Positions 38,797 to 47,868 of a DNA stretch of 64,000 nucleotides are shown in pieces (the stretch's first letter is position 1; every line of letters starts with the position of its first letter). Origin of the DNA: Roseibium album (lineage in GTDB: Bacteria > Pseudomonadota > Alphaproteobacteria > Rhizobiales > Stappiaceae); NCBI GenBank assembly GCA_001404055.1, contig CXTY01000019.1, positions 1 to 64,000 on the forward strand. The letters run 5' to 3'. Below the pieces are notes generated by a model. It saw nothing but the letters and a program-made list of their open reading frames with translations. It was not told where the DNA came from and did not search any database. Both the position numbers and the translations under genes were made by a program.

Positions 38797-39603
38797 ATGG
38801 ACGGCCAAACGATTGTAAATGCTCTGATTTTGGGAATAGTCGAGGGTTTGACAGAGTTCATTCCGGTTTCCTCCACAGGGCATATTCTGCTTCTCGGGCA
38901 TTTCCTTGGTTTTGACAGTACAGGCAAGACATTCGAGGTCCTGATTCAGCTTGGCGCCATACTGGCGATCTTGTCTGTCTATTTCGGAAGATTGTGGAAA
39001 CTCACCGTCACCCTGCCAAGCGATCCGACCAGCCGCCGATTTGTCTTCGGCATTCTGCTTGCCTTTCTGCCGGCAGCCGTCATCGGCGTTCTTCTGCACA
39101 GCTTCATCAAGGAAGTCTTGTTCCAGACACCGGCGCTCATCTGCACCACGCTGCTGATTGGTGGCATCATCCTGCTATGGATTGATCGGCTCCCCCTGAA
39201 GCCACGCTATACCAATGTAATGGACTATCCGTTGTCGCTCTGCCTCAAGATCGGCTTTGCCCAGTGCCTTGCCATGGTGCCCGGTGTTTCCCGTTCGGGT
39301 GCGACAATTGCCGGTGCCCTGTTGATGGGAACCGACAAGCGCTCGGCGGCAGAGTTCTCGTTTTTTCTGGCAATGCCGACAATGGCCGGTGCCTTCACAT
39401 ATGATCTTTACAAGAACCGAAACATTCTTTCGTCGGATGACGTGATGCTCATAACAATTGGATTTGTCGCTTCCTTCTTCGCAGGTGTGTTCGTCGTCAG
39501 GGGACTACTGGATTTTGTTTCAAGGCATGGGTTTGCCCCGTTCGCCTGGTGGCGGATTTTCGTAGGCCTCGCAGGTTTTGCAGGGCTCTATTTTCTAGGC
39601 TGA
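38797..39603 (+). CDS. uppP: Undecaprenyl-diphosphatase
   Basis: A 268-residue inner-membrane phosphatase that recycles the lipid carrier for peptidoglycan synthesis and can confer bacitracin tolerance. The BacA signature is present: [20 protein letters not shown] (about 11-30) and [20 protein letters not shown] (about 159-178). Eight hydrophobic segments are visible. Its last nine bases overlap the end of the convergent WYL regulator gene. Confidence 0.97.
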   Translation: MDGQTIVNALILGIVEGLTEFIPVSSTGHILLLGHFLGFDSTGKTFEVLIQLGAILAILSVYFGRLWKLTVTLPSDPTSRRFVFGILLAFLPAAVIGVLLHSFIKEVLFQTPALICTTLLIGGIILLWIDRLPLKPRYTNVMDYPLSLCLKIGFAQCLAMVPGVSRSGATIAGALLMGTDKRSAAEFSFFLAMPTMAGAFTYDLYKNRNILSSDDVMLITIGFVASFFAGVFVVRGLLDFVSRHGFAPFAWWRIFVGLAGFAGLYFLG

Positions 39604-40623
39604 TTGTTCAAGCGGATTCGCGGCTCCATAAAGTCTCGTGAGTTCTTCAAGTTCAGCGGCAAACTCCTGCCTGAGGGATTCTGGTGCGAGAAGCTCTGCA
39701 CCTGGCCCCAGCCAGCGAACCAATGGCAGGATGCGCATTCTGCTTGTGCTTGGAATGCTGATCAGGATCTTGCCCTCGCCCGCAGGGGTAAAAACAGCAT
39801 GGCGATAATACCAGTCAGCACTCAGTTTCTTGGCCTGGGACGCGGTGATCAGGATTTTTGCGATTTGTTCTTCCTGTTCCCATCGACGCATGGCTTGCGA
39901 CAGCCAGGCGCCACCTAAAAGGTTTTGAATTGAAAAGTCCTTGTCCGGACGGAAAAACAACCCGCTGATTTCAAGGCCCTGGACCCGGTCAGCCCGGTAG
40001 ACTTTTACCAGGTTCGTATCGACGCAGCGGCCAGCGAGGTACCAGAGGTCCCGGTCGAACATGACGCCATATGGTTCAACTTCATGCGCTTTGCCGGTTT
40101 CTCGAGCCGGATTGACGTGTTCAAAGCGAACCCGCCTGCTGTCGAGAATTCCAGCCATGAATCCGTCCAGGGCCTTTTGCCAATCCTCCGTAGGTTCGGC
40201 CTTGGTACCGGAATGAAAAATGTCCGGTGGTATGGGTTCAATACCGACGATCCGGTCAGCTTCCTTCATCAGTCCATGAACGGCCTTGGGCAGCGACGCG
40301 AGCAGTTTCTTTTCCGCAGAAGTCAGATCAGAGGCAAGCGGTACTGTCCGGCTACTGCGGACGAGCGACATGGAGGCAATCAACGCTGCTGTCTCATTTC
40401 GTGTCAGTGCTACGGGAGGCTGCAGGTAGCCGCTGGCAAGGCGATAACCGCCTTCAGCACCGCGTTCAGCGTCCACCGGAACTCCAAGCGCAATCAGTCG
40501 GTCAATGTCGCGGTAAATCGTGCGTAGCGACACCTGAAAACGCTCTGCAAGTGCTGTGGCAGGAACAAGTTTCCCCCCGGTCAGCAACAAAAGAATGCCG
40601 AGGGCGCGTTCAATCGGGTTCAT
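39595..40623 (-). CDS. WYL-domain transcriptional regulator (YafY type)
   Basis: A 342-residue regulator. The N-terminal HTH_11 (about 1-60) reads [20 protein letters not shown] and [20 protein letters not shown], and the central to C-terminal part is a WYL-type ligand domain (about 145-320) with [20 protein letters not shown]. Such proteins act as repressors or activators responding to nucleotides or damage signals. It is divergent from the DUF1127 gene (gap 150 bases) and convergent with uppP. Target unknown. Confidence 0.93.
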   Translation of the reverse strand: MNPIERALGILLLLTGGKLVPATALAERFQVSLRTIYRDIDRLIALGVPVDAERGAEGGYRLASGYLQPPVALTRNETAALIASMSLVRSSRTVPLASDLTSAEKKLLASLPKAVHGLMKEADRIVGIEPIPPDIFHSGTKAEPTEDWQKALDGFMAGILDSRRVRFEHVNPARETGKAHEVEPYGVMFDRDLWYLAGRCVDTNLVKVYRADRVQGLEISGLFFRPDKDFSIQNLLGGAWLSQAMRRWEQEEQIAKILITASQAKKLSADWYYRHAVFTPAGEGKILISIPSTSRMRILPLVRWLGPGAELLAPESLRQEFAAELEELTRLYGAANPLEQSA

Positions 40624-40773
40624 GGAAAAGATCCCAGTGGATTTGGTTTTGAAAAAAAAGCATATCTTGGGAACATAACAAGATCAAACCTGACACGCAG
40701 CTGTCAGGATTGCCCTGTCATTGTCTCTTCGTCCCCGGGAGCCGGGTGACACTTTGTCCTTAGGAGAAGAGAG

Positions 40774-41007
40774 ATGAGCCTTGAGATTGAAACCGTATTC
40801 CGCAGCCGCGCTCGCGCTCGCAGTGTTTTGTTTTCTGCCCTTCGTGCATTTGCCGAAGAACTTGGCCGCATTCACAAGCGCAGATCAACAGCCAGAGCAT
40901 TGTCTCGTTTGACTACAAAGGAGTTACAGGACATTGGCCTGGTACGTACGCATTTCGGTTACCGCAAACTGCACCACGACCGCTTTGGTGCGGACTTCTG
41001 GAATTAA
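40774..41007 (+). CDS. DUF1127 small protein
   Basis: A 77-residue basic protein whose C-terminal half matches the DUF1127 pattern: STARALSRLTTKELQDIGLV followed by RTHFGYRKL. Family members in alphaproteobacteria are small arginine-rich proteins; some affect RNA or phosphate and carbon responses. The start has an aggagaagagag ribosome-binding site. It is convergent with the MFS gene and shares a terminator-like hairpin with it. Confidence 0.88.
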   Translation: MSLEIETVFRSRARARSVLFSALRAFAEELGRIHKRRSTARALSRLTTKELQDIGLVRTHFGYRKLHHDRFGADFWN

Positions 41008-41014
41008 GAGAAAA

Positions 41015-41045
41015 CGGCGGCTGGCACTTCAAATGTCAGCTGCCG
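41015..41045 (-). terminator. Terminator at the end of the MFS gene
   Basis: cggcggctggca (41015-41026) pairs with tgtcagctgccg (41034-41045) with two G-T pairs, loop cttcaaa. On the minus strand it is followed by ttttctctt. The stem includes the last codons of the MFS gene, so it is compact. It also lies just after the DUF1127 stop on the other strand. Confidence 0.65.
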
Positions 41046-42298
41046 GACTTGCGGGTCAACGCCCTGATTTCGGGTTTGTTCCAGGTGATGAACATTACGA
41101 TGAGCGCGACAAGCGCCGCAACGATCACGCCATAAAACGGCAGATCCAGATCAAGGCCGATCAATTCACCACCGATCAGTGAAATGACCCCTGCAACGAG
41201 GGTGAAGACTGCAATCGTCACACCCATGATCCAGCCCTGTTCCTCGTCACTGACAGCTGCTGAATAGAGCCCGAGAAACGTCGGGTAGGCGATGCCAAAG
41301 ACAAAGTAGAAGCAGAAGACCGGGATGAACGTGAGTAGCGCAACAGGTGAGGCCACAAAGGCCGCTGCAGACACAGCCCAAACCACGAAAGTCGTTCCCA
41401 GTATTGCTTCCTTGCTGAACCTTTTTTGCGCTGGAACCACGAGAAATGTGCTCGAAAACGCCAGCGCCACGCCGATCGTCAACATCATCATGCTGCCACC
41501 CAGGGTGCCGTAACCAAAGCGGCTTGTCAGATAGTTGTCGACGAAGATGTAAAACGACAGGTTGGCAATATGAAAAAAGAGAAAGACGGCCGTAAGTCGT
41601 AGCACTGTCGGATAGTTCTTGATCTGCCACAGCAGCTCAAAAATCTCCATCGGGCGGAACACGAATGGCCGCTGCTCCGCAATCTTGTCATGCTTGTCCT
41701 GGAAGAAGAAGATTACCAGCAGAACCGCGATCACAATCAGCACGAAGCACGCGTAAAAGGGTAGTTTGACGCTGGCAAGGCTGCCAAGAAGGATGGGGTC
41801 GGACAAGAACCCTCCTATGATGGGTCCACCGACCAGACCGAAGCTGACGCCTGTGATGATGTAACCCATGTTCCGGTTTCGGTCTTCATCGTCGACACTC
41901 CCGTCGATCATGGCGGCTTGTGCGATGGGTTGATTGCCCGCTGTCAGACCGGTGATGGCACGTCCCAGAATGAGTAGAATGAAGCTGTTCATGTAAAGCG
42001 CCGCGATTGTGAGCGCATAACCGCCGAGGGCGCCAAATAGACAGATCAGGATTGCGTTTTTCCGGCCGATAACGTCGGAGAGTTTCGAGATATAGGGCGC
42101 GCCAAAAAACCAGCAGAGAAAGAAGACGCCAATGATCAGTCCGTAGTCGAAATGACGGACTGCGTCGGAGGTACCCTTGGGCAGCATCGAGGTACTGGGT
42201 TCCATGATCAGGCTGTTGATGATCGGAAAGACCAGACCTTGCCCCAGAAGATCAACGAAAACGACAAAAAGCAAAGTGACTTTGGTAAAAAAGGACAT
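41036..42298 (-). CDS. Major facilitator superfamily transporter
   Basis: A 420-residue inner-membrane carrier with about twelve hydrophobic segments. The motif-A-like loop is SKLSDVIGRKNAILICLFGA, and GRAITGLTAGNQPIAQAAMI resembles TetA-type drug/proton antiporters. SFGLVGGPIIGGFL matches the motif C antiporter signature. The ATG at 42298 (MSFFTKV) with gggggtcacc in front is favoured over the upstream one at 42361, which lies in the terminator of the next gene. Substrate is unknown; efflux is likely. Confidence 0.9.
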   Translation of the reverse strand: MSFFTKVTLLFVVFVDLLGQGLVFPIINSLIMEPSTSMLPKGTSDAVRHFDYGLIIGVFFLCWFFGAPYISKLSDVIGRKNAILICLFGALGGYALTIAALYMNSFILLILGRAITGLTAGNQPIAQAAMIDGSVDDEDRNRNMGYIITGVSFGLVGGPIIGGFLSDPILLGSLASVKLPFYACFVLIVIAVLLVIFFFQDKHDKIAEQRPFVFRPMEIFELLWQIKNYPTVLRLTAVFLFFHIANLSFYIFVDNYLTSRFGYGTLGGSMMMLTIGVALAFSSTFLVVPAQKRFSKEAILGTTFVVWAVSAAAFVASPVALLTFIPVFCFYFVFGIAYPTFLGLYSAAVSDEEQGWIMGVTIAVFTLVAGVISLIGGELIGLDLDLPFYGVIVAALVALIVMFITWNKPEIRALTRKSGS

Positions 42299-42360
42299 GC
42301 GGTGACCCCCATTGACTCCGAAGCCTAGGCGAAGCGGATCAAAGCAGCAATGGAGGGACA

Positions 42361-42388
42361 AAACAAAAAGGCGAGCCAGAGCCCGCCT
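42361..42388 (-). terminator. Intrinsic terminator after the NDUFA9-like gene
   Basis: On the minus strand aggcgggc pairs with gctcgcct (one G-T pair), loop tctg, followed by ttttgttttg. It directly follows the NDUFA9-like gene (24 bases after its stop) and precedes the MFS gene start. Confidence 0.85.
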
Positions 42389-42411
42389 TTAGAGAAAAGC
42401 AGATGTGGACG

Positions 42412-43386
42412 TCAGGCTGGCCGGTGGGCGTCATATTGCCCATGTTCGCGGAATCGGTCCAAATACGTGGGCAGGATGGTAGCAAGCGTTGTCTGACTGA
42501 TGCCAATGCCCTGGAGCGTACGCCCTTCCTTGACTGCCGCATCTGAAACCACATTGTCTGATTTCAGCAGTTCCACCTGATCTGCTGTCAATGGAGCGCC
42601 GGGTAGTATCTGCATGACCTTGGCCATGAGAGATGCGATACGGAAAGGAATGGGCAGCAATGCGCGCGAGTGACGGGTTATTTCCAGCATCAGTTCAAGG
42701 CATTCCTTGAAGCTCTTTTGTTCTGGACCACCGAGCTCATAGATCGCCCCTGCAGATAGGTCACCATGGACGGCCTTTGCAACGGCTTCGGCGACATCAC
42801 ATACATAAACAGGCTGAAACTTCGTCGCGCCGCCTCCGATCAACGGCAGAGCAGGCGAGACCCGCACCATCCCGGCAAACTGGTTGAAGAAATTGTCTTC
42901 CGGACCGAATACAATTGACGGACGCAGGATGACGCTGTCGGGCAGTGTTTCAAGAACACCGGCTTCGCCTGCGGCCTTGGACCGCGCATAGGCGGATGCG
43001 CTTTCGGCATTAGCGCCGATCGCCGAAATATGTGTGATATAGGAAATTCCGGCTGCTCTGGCAGCTTCTGCGATGGCGCGCGGACCAAAAGCCTGCACCG
43101 CGTCAAAGGACTGCTTGCCCGACGGCGCAAGAATGCCAACGGCATTCACGACAGCATCGGCCCCCTGGACCGCGCGATCAACGGACCAGCGATAGCGAAG
43201 GTTGGCCTGAACAGGCATAATTTGTCCGGGTGCGCCAAGTGGCTGCAGATGGGTTGCCAGATCCGGGCGCCGCACCGCTGCACGGACACGATAACCGCGC
43301 TGGGAAAGCGCTTGAACGATATGGCGGCCTATAAAACCAGATGCGCCGAATACCGTGACGAGTTTGCCATTAAGTGGTGTGGACAT
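42412..43386 (-). CDS. NDUFA9-like NAD(P)-binding protein of complex I
   Basis: A 324-residue SDR-type protein. The Rossmann motif VTVFGASGFIGRHIVQALSQ (about 10-29) is followed by YITHISAIGANAESASAYAR and LRPSIVFGPEDNFFNQFAGM, which match the complex I NDUFA9 subunit family in alphaproteobacteria. It is probably a structural/NADPH-binding part or assembly partner of NADH dehydrogenase. The ATG at 43386 is preferred; the open frame extends to 43506 without similarity. The gene ends in a clear terminator. Confidence 0.9.
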   Translation of the reverse strand: MSTPLNGKLVTVFGASGFIGRHIVQALSQRGYRVRAAVRRPDLATHLQPLGAPGQIMPVQANLRYRWSVDRAVQGADAVVNAVGILAPSGKQSFDAVQAFGPRAIAEAARAAGISYITHISAIGANAESASAYARSKAAGEAGVLETLPDSVILRPSIVFGPEDNFFNQFAGMVRVSPALPLIGGGATKFQPVYVCDVAEAVAKAVHGDLSAGAIYELGGPEQKSFKECLELMLEITRHSRALLPIPFRIASLMAKVMQILPGAPLTADQVELLKSDNVVSDAAVKEGRTLQGIGISQTTLATILPTYLDRFREHGQYDAHRPA

Positions 43387-43565
43387 CCTGAAATGCCTTA
43401 TGTCGCGTCCAAAAAAGATGACCGGACCAACAAATTCGCGGCACCCGTCACCCAGTCTCATAGACCTTTGAGCCCGTTGTGTGAAGGGCTCCTTGTGAAT
43501 GAGCAAAAAAAGTCGCTTGCGATGATTGACAAGGCCGGGTGCGGCCCTTACAAGCCGCCCTCACA

Positions 43566-43652
43566 GCCCAGGTGGCGGAACTGGTAGACGCGCTAGCTTC
43601 AGGTGCTAGTGCCTTAACGGGCGTGGAGGTTCGAGTCCTCTCCTGGGCACCA
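43566..43652 (+). tRNA. tRNA-Leu(CAG)
   Basis: An 87-base class II tRNA. The acceptor gcccagg pairs with cctgggc, followed by A and an encoded CCA. The anticodon stem ctagc/gctag has the loop ttcaggt (anticodon CAG), with a variable arm tgccttaacgggcg and T-arm ggagg-ttcgagt-cctct. Complete. A P4-type integrase starts 209 bases downstream, so its 3' end is the likely attachment site of the following island. Confidence 0.96.
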
Positions 43653-43755
43653 AATTCCGATCTCAGACAATCCAGTTCAGTCTGATTTCCTCGAAAAAGC
43701 TCCGGTTTTCCGGGGCTTTTTTTGTGCCTGCTGTCCGGTGATGTCCAATAAGGTG

Positions 43756-43848
43756 TGTTGGTATCCGGCACATTTGTTGGTATATTTGCTGGCATCAACC
43801 CTCGAACAGGCCTCAATTGTTGGTACTTAATACCGCGATTGTTGGTAT
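43756..43848 (+). repeat. Five tgttggtat iterons before the integrase
   Basis: A nine-base unit occurs as tgttggtat at 43756-43764 and 43775-43783, tgctggcat at 43787-43795, tgttggtac at 43818-43826 and tgttggtat at 43840-43848. They lie between the tRNA-Leu attachment site and the integrase start. They look like arm-type binding sites for the integrase or excisionase, or an autoregulatory operator. Confidence 0.7.
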
Positions 43849-43860
43849 GAGGTGCCGAAA

Positions 43861-45045
43861 ATGCCATTGACAGACCGCCAAGTCCGCAGTTTCAAAACGC
43901 CTGAAAGACCCAAAAAAGTGAGCGATGGCGCGGGTTTACACTTGTTGCTGACGCCGAACGGCTCACGGCTCTGGCGTTTCTCCTACCGGTTTGCTGGCAG
44001 CCAGAAGACGTTGGCATTGGGAGCCTATCCTCATGTGTCCCTGGCTGTTGCCCGTCAAAAACGCGATCTGGCGAAAGGCCAGCTTGCTGCCGGTATCGAT
44101 CCGTCCCAGCAATTGAAAGTCGAAAAGGCAGAGGCGAAAGTCGTCAACGGAAATACTTTTGGAACGATTGCCGACGAACTTCTTAAAAAGGAAACCCACG
44201 AGGGCAGGGCGAAAACGACGCTCCACAAGAAACAGTGGGTGCTCAGCTTGGCGCGACCCGCTCTTGAGCGCCGTCCGATCAAGGATATCACTGCGCCCGA
44301 AATTCTGGCCGTATTGCGCAAAGTGGAAGCTCAAGGGAATTACGAGACTGCACGACGGCTCAGGGCAACAATCGGCCAGGTGTTCCGATTTGCTATTGCG
44401 ACTGCCCGCGCGGAAAACGACCCGACTTTCGGGCTCAGAGGGGCTCTGACAACGCCCAAAGTTGTCCATAGGGCCGCTATAACCGACTGGCAACGTCTGG
44501 CAGGTCTCGTTCGTTGCATCTGGGAATACGAAGGTTCCTACGAAACCCGTGCCGCGCTCAAACTAATGGCACTTCTTTATCCACGGCCCGGTGAGCTAAG
44601 GCTGGCCGAATGGAGCGAATTCGATCTGGCAAAGGCCACGTGGACAATCCCGGCGCCAAGAACCAAAATGCGTAGGGAGCACAGGAAGCCTCTACCAAGT
44701 GTTGCAGTCGAAATCCTTCAAGAGTTGCATCAGCTCACTGGATGCCGGTCGCTCGTTTTCCCGTCGGTTTCATCTCCGAAGCGCTCGATCAGCGAAAACA
44801 CCATGAACGCTGCCCTGCGCCGCATGGGGTTCACCAAGGCGGAAATGACCTCTCACGGATTCCGGGCAACGGCCTCGACATTGCTCAACGAATGCTGCAA
44901 GTGGAATCCTGACGCCATCGAGGCAGAGCTCGGGCATGTCGGTGCTGACGAAGTGCGGCGCGCCTATCACCGTGCAGCTTATTGGGAGCAACGGGTCGAG
45001 CTGGCGGAATGGTGGAGCGTGGAGATTACAGCGCTCATCAATTAG
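43861..45045 (+). CDS. P4-type tyrosine integrase (at tRNA-Leu)
   Basis: A 394-residue integrase. The DUF4102 N-terminal domain reads LTDRQVRSFKTPERPKKVSD and GLHLLLTPNGSRLWRFSYRF. The catalytic set is R242 (LYPRPGELRL), H332 and R335 (SHGFRATAST), H359 (ELGHV) and probable nucleophile Y369 (RRAYHRAAY). The ATG at 43861 is chosen with gaggtg six bases upstream; a GTG at 43852 is also possible. It reads away from tRNA-Leu, the standard layout, and marks the left end of the second island. Confidence 0.94.
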   Translation: MPLTDRQVRSFKTPERPKKVSDGAGLHLLLTPNGSRLWRFSYRFAGSQKTLALGAYPHVSLAVARQKRDLAKGQLAAGIDPSQQLKVEKAEAKVVNGNTFGTIADELLKKETHEGRAKTTLHKKQWVLSLARPALERRPIKDITAPEILAVLRKVEAQGNYETARRLRATIGQVFRFAIATARAENDPTFGLRGALTTPKVVHRAAITDWQRLAGLVRCIWEYEGSYETRAALKLMALLYPRPGELRLAEWSEFDLAKATWTIPAPRTKMRREHRKPLPSVAVEILQELHQLTGCRSLVFPSVSSPKRSISENTMNAALRRMGFTKAEMTSHGFRATASTLLNECCKWNPDAIEAELGHVGADEVRRAYHRAAYWEQRVELAEWWSVEITALIN

Positions 45046-45158
45046 AGTTCACCGTAAACAATGATATTCATCTTTTCTAGGGATACTGGATAAAACCCGA
45101 GTCCGCCTTTAGCCTTTCTAATTCAGAGTTTCTTTGGAAACGGTTCTGAGGAGAAAGC

Positions 45159-45767
45159 ATGAGCATAGATTTCAATAATTGGGCAATTATGTCCTATTGG
45201 ACAATAGAAGAAGCAGCGCAGCTTTGCTGCAATTTCGAACCAATCGAACATAACTATGACGAACTCGATTATGTCCCAACAGGATTGCCTATTGGCGTGC
45301 CTCCTGAGATCAATCGGATTTACAAACTGATTGAACGTTCCGTTCTTGGTAGAGCTCTCGAATATTCTGAAGTTTCAGATGAAGGTGGTGGCGTCACTTA
45401 CGGAATTTGTCCGCACGACTTCTTAGGTTGGTGCAAACGTGTTGGTATAGATTTGCCGATCGATCTTGAGAATGCGGTTCAAAATGCCAAAATATCTGCA
45501 GAACTGCCGATTGGAAAGTTGCCAGCTGGAAATCAGACAAACCGCGGTGGCCGCCCGATAGAATACGATTGGGAGTTGTTTCACCTAGAGATAATTGGAA
45601 TTGCCAATACTCCAGATGGCTTACCCGAAAGACAGGCTGATTTGGTAAGGCGCATGCTTCAATGGTTTTTGAACACGCAAGGCGCCGAGCCAGCCGAAAG
45701 CGCAGTAAAAAGTAAAATTTCCAAAATTTACAAGTACTTGAAAAAAGCCAAAAACCTTCCTGTTTGA
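45159..45767 (+). CDS. Unknown protein of the tRNA-Leu island
   Basis: A 202-residue soluble protein. It starts MSIDFNNWAIMSYWTIEEAA with two early tryptophans, has a central GICPHDFLGWCKRVGIDLP, and a C-terminal helical part ending SKISKIYKYLKKAKNLPV. The phrase YWTIEEAAQL resembles small element proteins with an HTH-like start, but I cannot assign a family. It begins 113 bases after the integrase, with aggagaaagc as ribosome-binding site. Confidence 0.65.
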   Translation: MSIDFNNWAIMSYWTIEEAAQLCCNFEPIEHNYDELDYVPTGLPIGVPPEINRIYKLIERSVLGRALEYSEVSDEGGGVTYGICPHDFLGWCKRVGIDLPIDLENAVQNAKISAELPIGKLPAGNQTNRGGRPIEYDWELFHLEIIGIANTPDGLPERQADLVRRMLQWFLNTQGAEPAESAVKSKISKIYKYLKKAKNLPV

Positions 45768-45845
45768 GTTTCTGACCCTTTCTGGCTTTTTGGCCTTCAG
45801 TGTTCTGACATTTCGTTATCCGTCATTAACGGATGGAGACGAATC

Positions 45846-46052
45846 ATGTCGGACCATAACGAACTTCCCCAGACCGGCTTTCTCCGGTTGAAATCCATCG
45901 TCGCCCCCAATGGACCGATCCCTGTCAGCAAGTCCACCTGGTGGGCAGGCATCAAGGACGGGCGCTTTCCCAAGCCTGTGAAACTCGGTGAGCGCATCAC
46001 CGTTTGGCGCGTCGAAGACATTCGCGCGCTCTTGGAAAACGGGACTGTCTGA
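45846..46052 (+). CDS. AlpA-family HTH regulator
   Basis: A 68-residue AlpA/Phage_AlpA protein: GFLRLKSIVAPNGPIPVSKS, TWWAGIKDGRFPKPVKLGER, then WRVEDIRALLENG. This is the classic pattern of an excisionase-like MerR-type HTH with the FPKPVKLG turn. AlpA activates the integrase of P4-like elements. It lies one base before the next HTH gene, indicating one operon with the recombinase. Confidence 0.92.
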   Translation: MSDHNELPQTGFLRLKSIVAPNGPIPVSKSTWWAGIKDGRFPKPVKLGERITVWRVEDIRALLENGTV

Positions 46053-46053
46053 G

Positions 46054-46527
46054 ATGGCCGGGAAGCGCCGGACCGGACGCAGGGTCAAAATACACCGAAG
46101 TTATACTGTCGATGAAGTAGCGAGTTTGCTGAGCGTCGCAAAAGGTACTGTCAGACGCTGGCTGAAAACAGATCTGTACTGCCTCGACGATCAGCGACCT
46201 ACCTTGATCCTTGGGCAAGACCTGAAGACCTTTTTGGATGGAAGACGCAAGTCGAAACAGATCTGCCGTCCAGAAGAATGTTTCTGCATGTCCTGCAAGG
46301 CTCCAAGAAACGCGGCATTCGGTGAAGTGGAGTACAACCCCATGACAGCCAGTGGAGGTAATCTCAGGGCACTTTGTAATGTTTGTTCAACAGTGATGCA
46401 CAAGCGTATCTCGGCAGGCGGTCTGGAGGTTTTGAGGTCGATTTTGACAGTGACCGTACCGCAGGTGGAAACACCCATAAGTAAGCGCACTCCTACCTGC
46501 ACAAATGATCACTTGAAACGGAGCTAA
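46054..46527 (+). CDS. HTH protein with a zinc-knuckle-like region
   Basis: A 157-residue protein. The N-terminal HTH_17-type domain (about 15-65) reads SYTVDEVASLLSVAKGTVRR and LKTDLYCLDDQRPTLILGQD. The middle has cysteines in CFCMSCKAPRNA (about 76-87) and ALCNVCSTVMHKR (about 111-123), two CxxC pairs that could bind zinc. Such HTH plus zinc proteins often precede a tyrosine recombinase in mobile islands, as here (six bases before the recombinase gene). It may be its directionality factor. Confidence 0.75.
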   Translation: MAGKRRTGRRVKIHRSYTVDEVASLLSVAKGTVRRWLKTDLYCLDDQRPTLILGQDLKTFLDGRRKSKQICRPEECFCMSCKAPRNAAFGEVEYNPMTASGGNLRALCNVCSTVMHKRISAGGLEVLRSILTVTVPQVETPISKRTPTCTNDHLKRS

Positions 46528-46533
46528 AACCCC

Positions 46534-47643
46534 ATGCGTAAACACCATCCCAAAAACGAACGGATCAAACGCAAATATCTTGGGTATCTGGAGGAAGCCA
46601 AGCGCATGTCCGTAAAGAGTACGGACCAAGCGGCCGCAAGCCTTGCCTTGTTTGAGGCCTCGACGGGTTACAAGGACTTTGCAACTTTTCACATTGAACA
46701 GGCACGTAGATTCAAGCGAAAGCAGGCAGAGCAAATCAACCCCAAGACAGGCAGACCGCTAGCCAAGGCGACGATTTATTCGCGCTTGATGGCTCTTAAG
46801 GCTTTCTTTCAGTGGCTATCTCGTGAGACTGGTTACAAGTCCAAGTTCAGCTACTCAGATGCGGACTATTTCAATCCCTCTGCCAATGACGGGCGAATTG
46901 CCACTGCCAACCGAGAAAGACCTGTGCCCAGCGCTGAGCAGATCCGCCATGTCCTGAAGTCCATGAAGGCGGAAACGGACCTTGAGAAGCGTAACCGCGC
47001 ATTGATAGCCTTCGCCTTCCTGACGGGAGTCCGAGACGACGCTATGGCCTCTCTGTCGATCCGGCATGTTGATCTGGATAGAAGGAAGGTGAATCAGGAT
47101 GCCCGCACCGTGCGAACAAAGAACCGGAAGACAATTCAGTCGGTCTTTTTTCCGGTTGGTGAAGATGTCGAAGCAATTGTGAAAGACTGGATCATCTTCC
47201 TGACGACCGAAAGGCTCTATGGCCCGGATGCCCCCCTATTTCCGTCGACACAAGTGGGCTTGACCGAAAAACGCGTCTTCGGAGCGCTGGGCCTTTCCCG
47301 GTCGCCGTGGTCCAACGCGGGGTCTATCCGCAAGATCTTCCGGCAGGCTTTTGAAGGCGCTGGGCTGCCTTACTTCAACCCGCACAGTTTCCGAAAGACA
47401 CTGGGACAGATCGGTGAGCGCCAATGCAAGACTCCAGAAGAATTCAAGGCCTGGAGCCAAAACCTTGGCCATGAGCACGTGCTGACGACCTTCACCAGCT
47501 ATGGCGCAGTTTCAAGTCATAGGCAGGAGGAGATAATGGGTTCACTCTGCGAAACGTCGGTGGGAGAGGTTAAGGCCAAAGTGGCGCCAGATATGGCTAC
47601 TATTCAGCATGTCTTGAAGCATTTAACGGAAAATACTGGATGA
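46534..47643 (+). CDS. Tyrosine recombinase (XerC/D-like)
   Basis: A 369-residue site-specific recombinase. The N-terminal SAM-like DNA-binding region (35-110) includes TGRPLAKATIYSRLMALKAF. The catalytic core has R167 (LTGVRDDAM), H284 and R287 (NPHSFRKTLG), H313 (LGHEHV) and nucleophile Y323 (TSYGAV). All five residues are present. It is the second integrase in this island and forms a three-gene unit with the AlpA and HTH proteins, apparently a separate mobile module carrying the following genes. Confidence 0.9.
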   Translation: MRKHHPKNERIKRKYLGYLEEAKRMSVKSTDQAAASLALFEASTGYKDFATFHIEQARRFKRKQAEQINPKTGRPLAKATIYSRLMALKAFFQWLSRETGYKSKFSYSDADYFNPSANDGRIATANRERPVPSAEQIRHVLKSMKAETDLEKRNRALIAFAFLTGVRDDAMASLSIRHVDLDRRKVNQDARTVRTKNRKTIQSVFFPVGEDVEAIVKDWIIFLTTERLYGPDAPLFPSTQVGLTEKRVFGALGLSRSPWSNAGSIRKIFRQAFEGAGLPYFNPHSFRKTLGQIGERQCKTPEEFKAWSQNLGHEHVLTTFTSYGAVSSHRQEEIMGSLCETSVGEVKAKVAPDMATIQHVLKHLTENTG

Positions 47644-47868
47644 CCATGCGTAGCCCTAACATGTCAATTAACTATGGTTGTCAAAGTTATTATATTTAAG
47701 CATGCGAATTGCGAACGTTGCCGTATTTTCAGTTACCTCCTTAAAATGCACTCAAGATCTTGGTCCTTTCGGCCCCAGAGAATTCCGCTATTAGGCGATG
47801 CCAATTGACTGGTGTCATTGATAGAAGATATGTAAAAATGCAATTATTAGCTGCATGGCTAGAGATTA

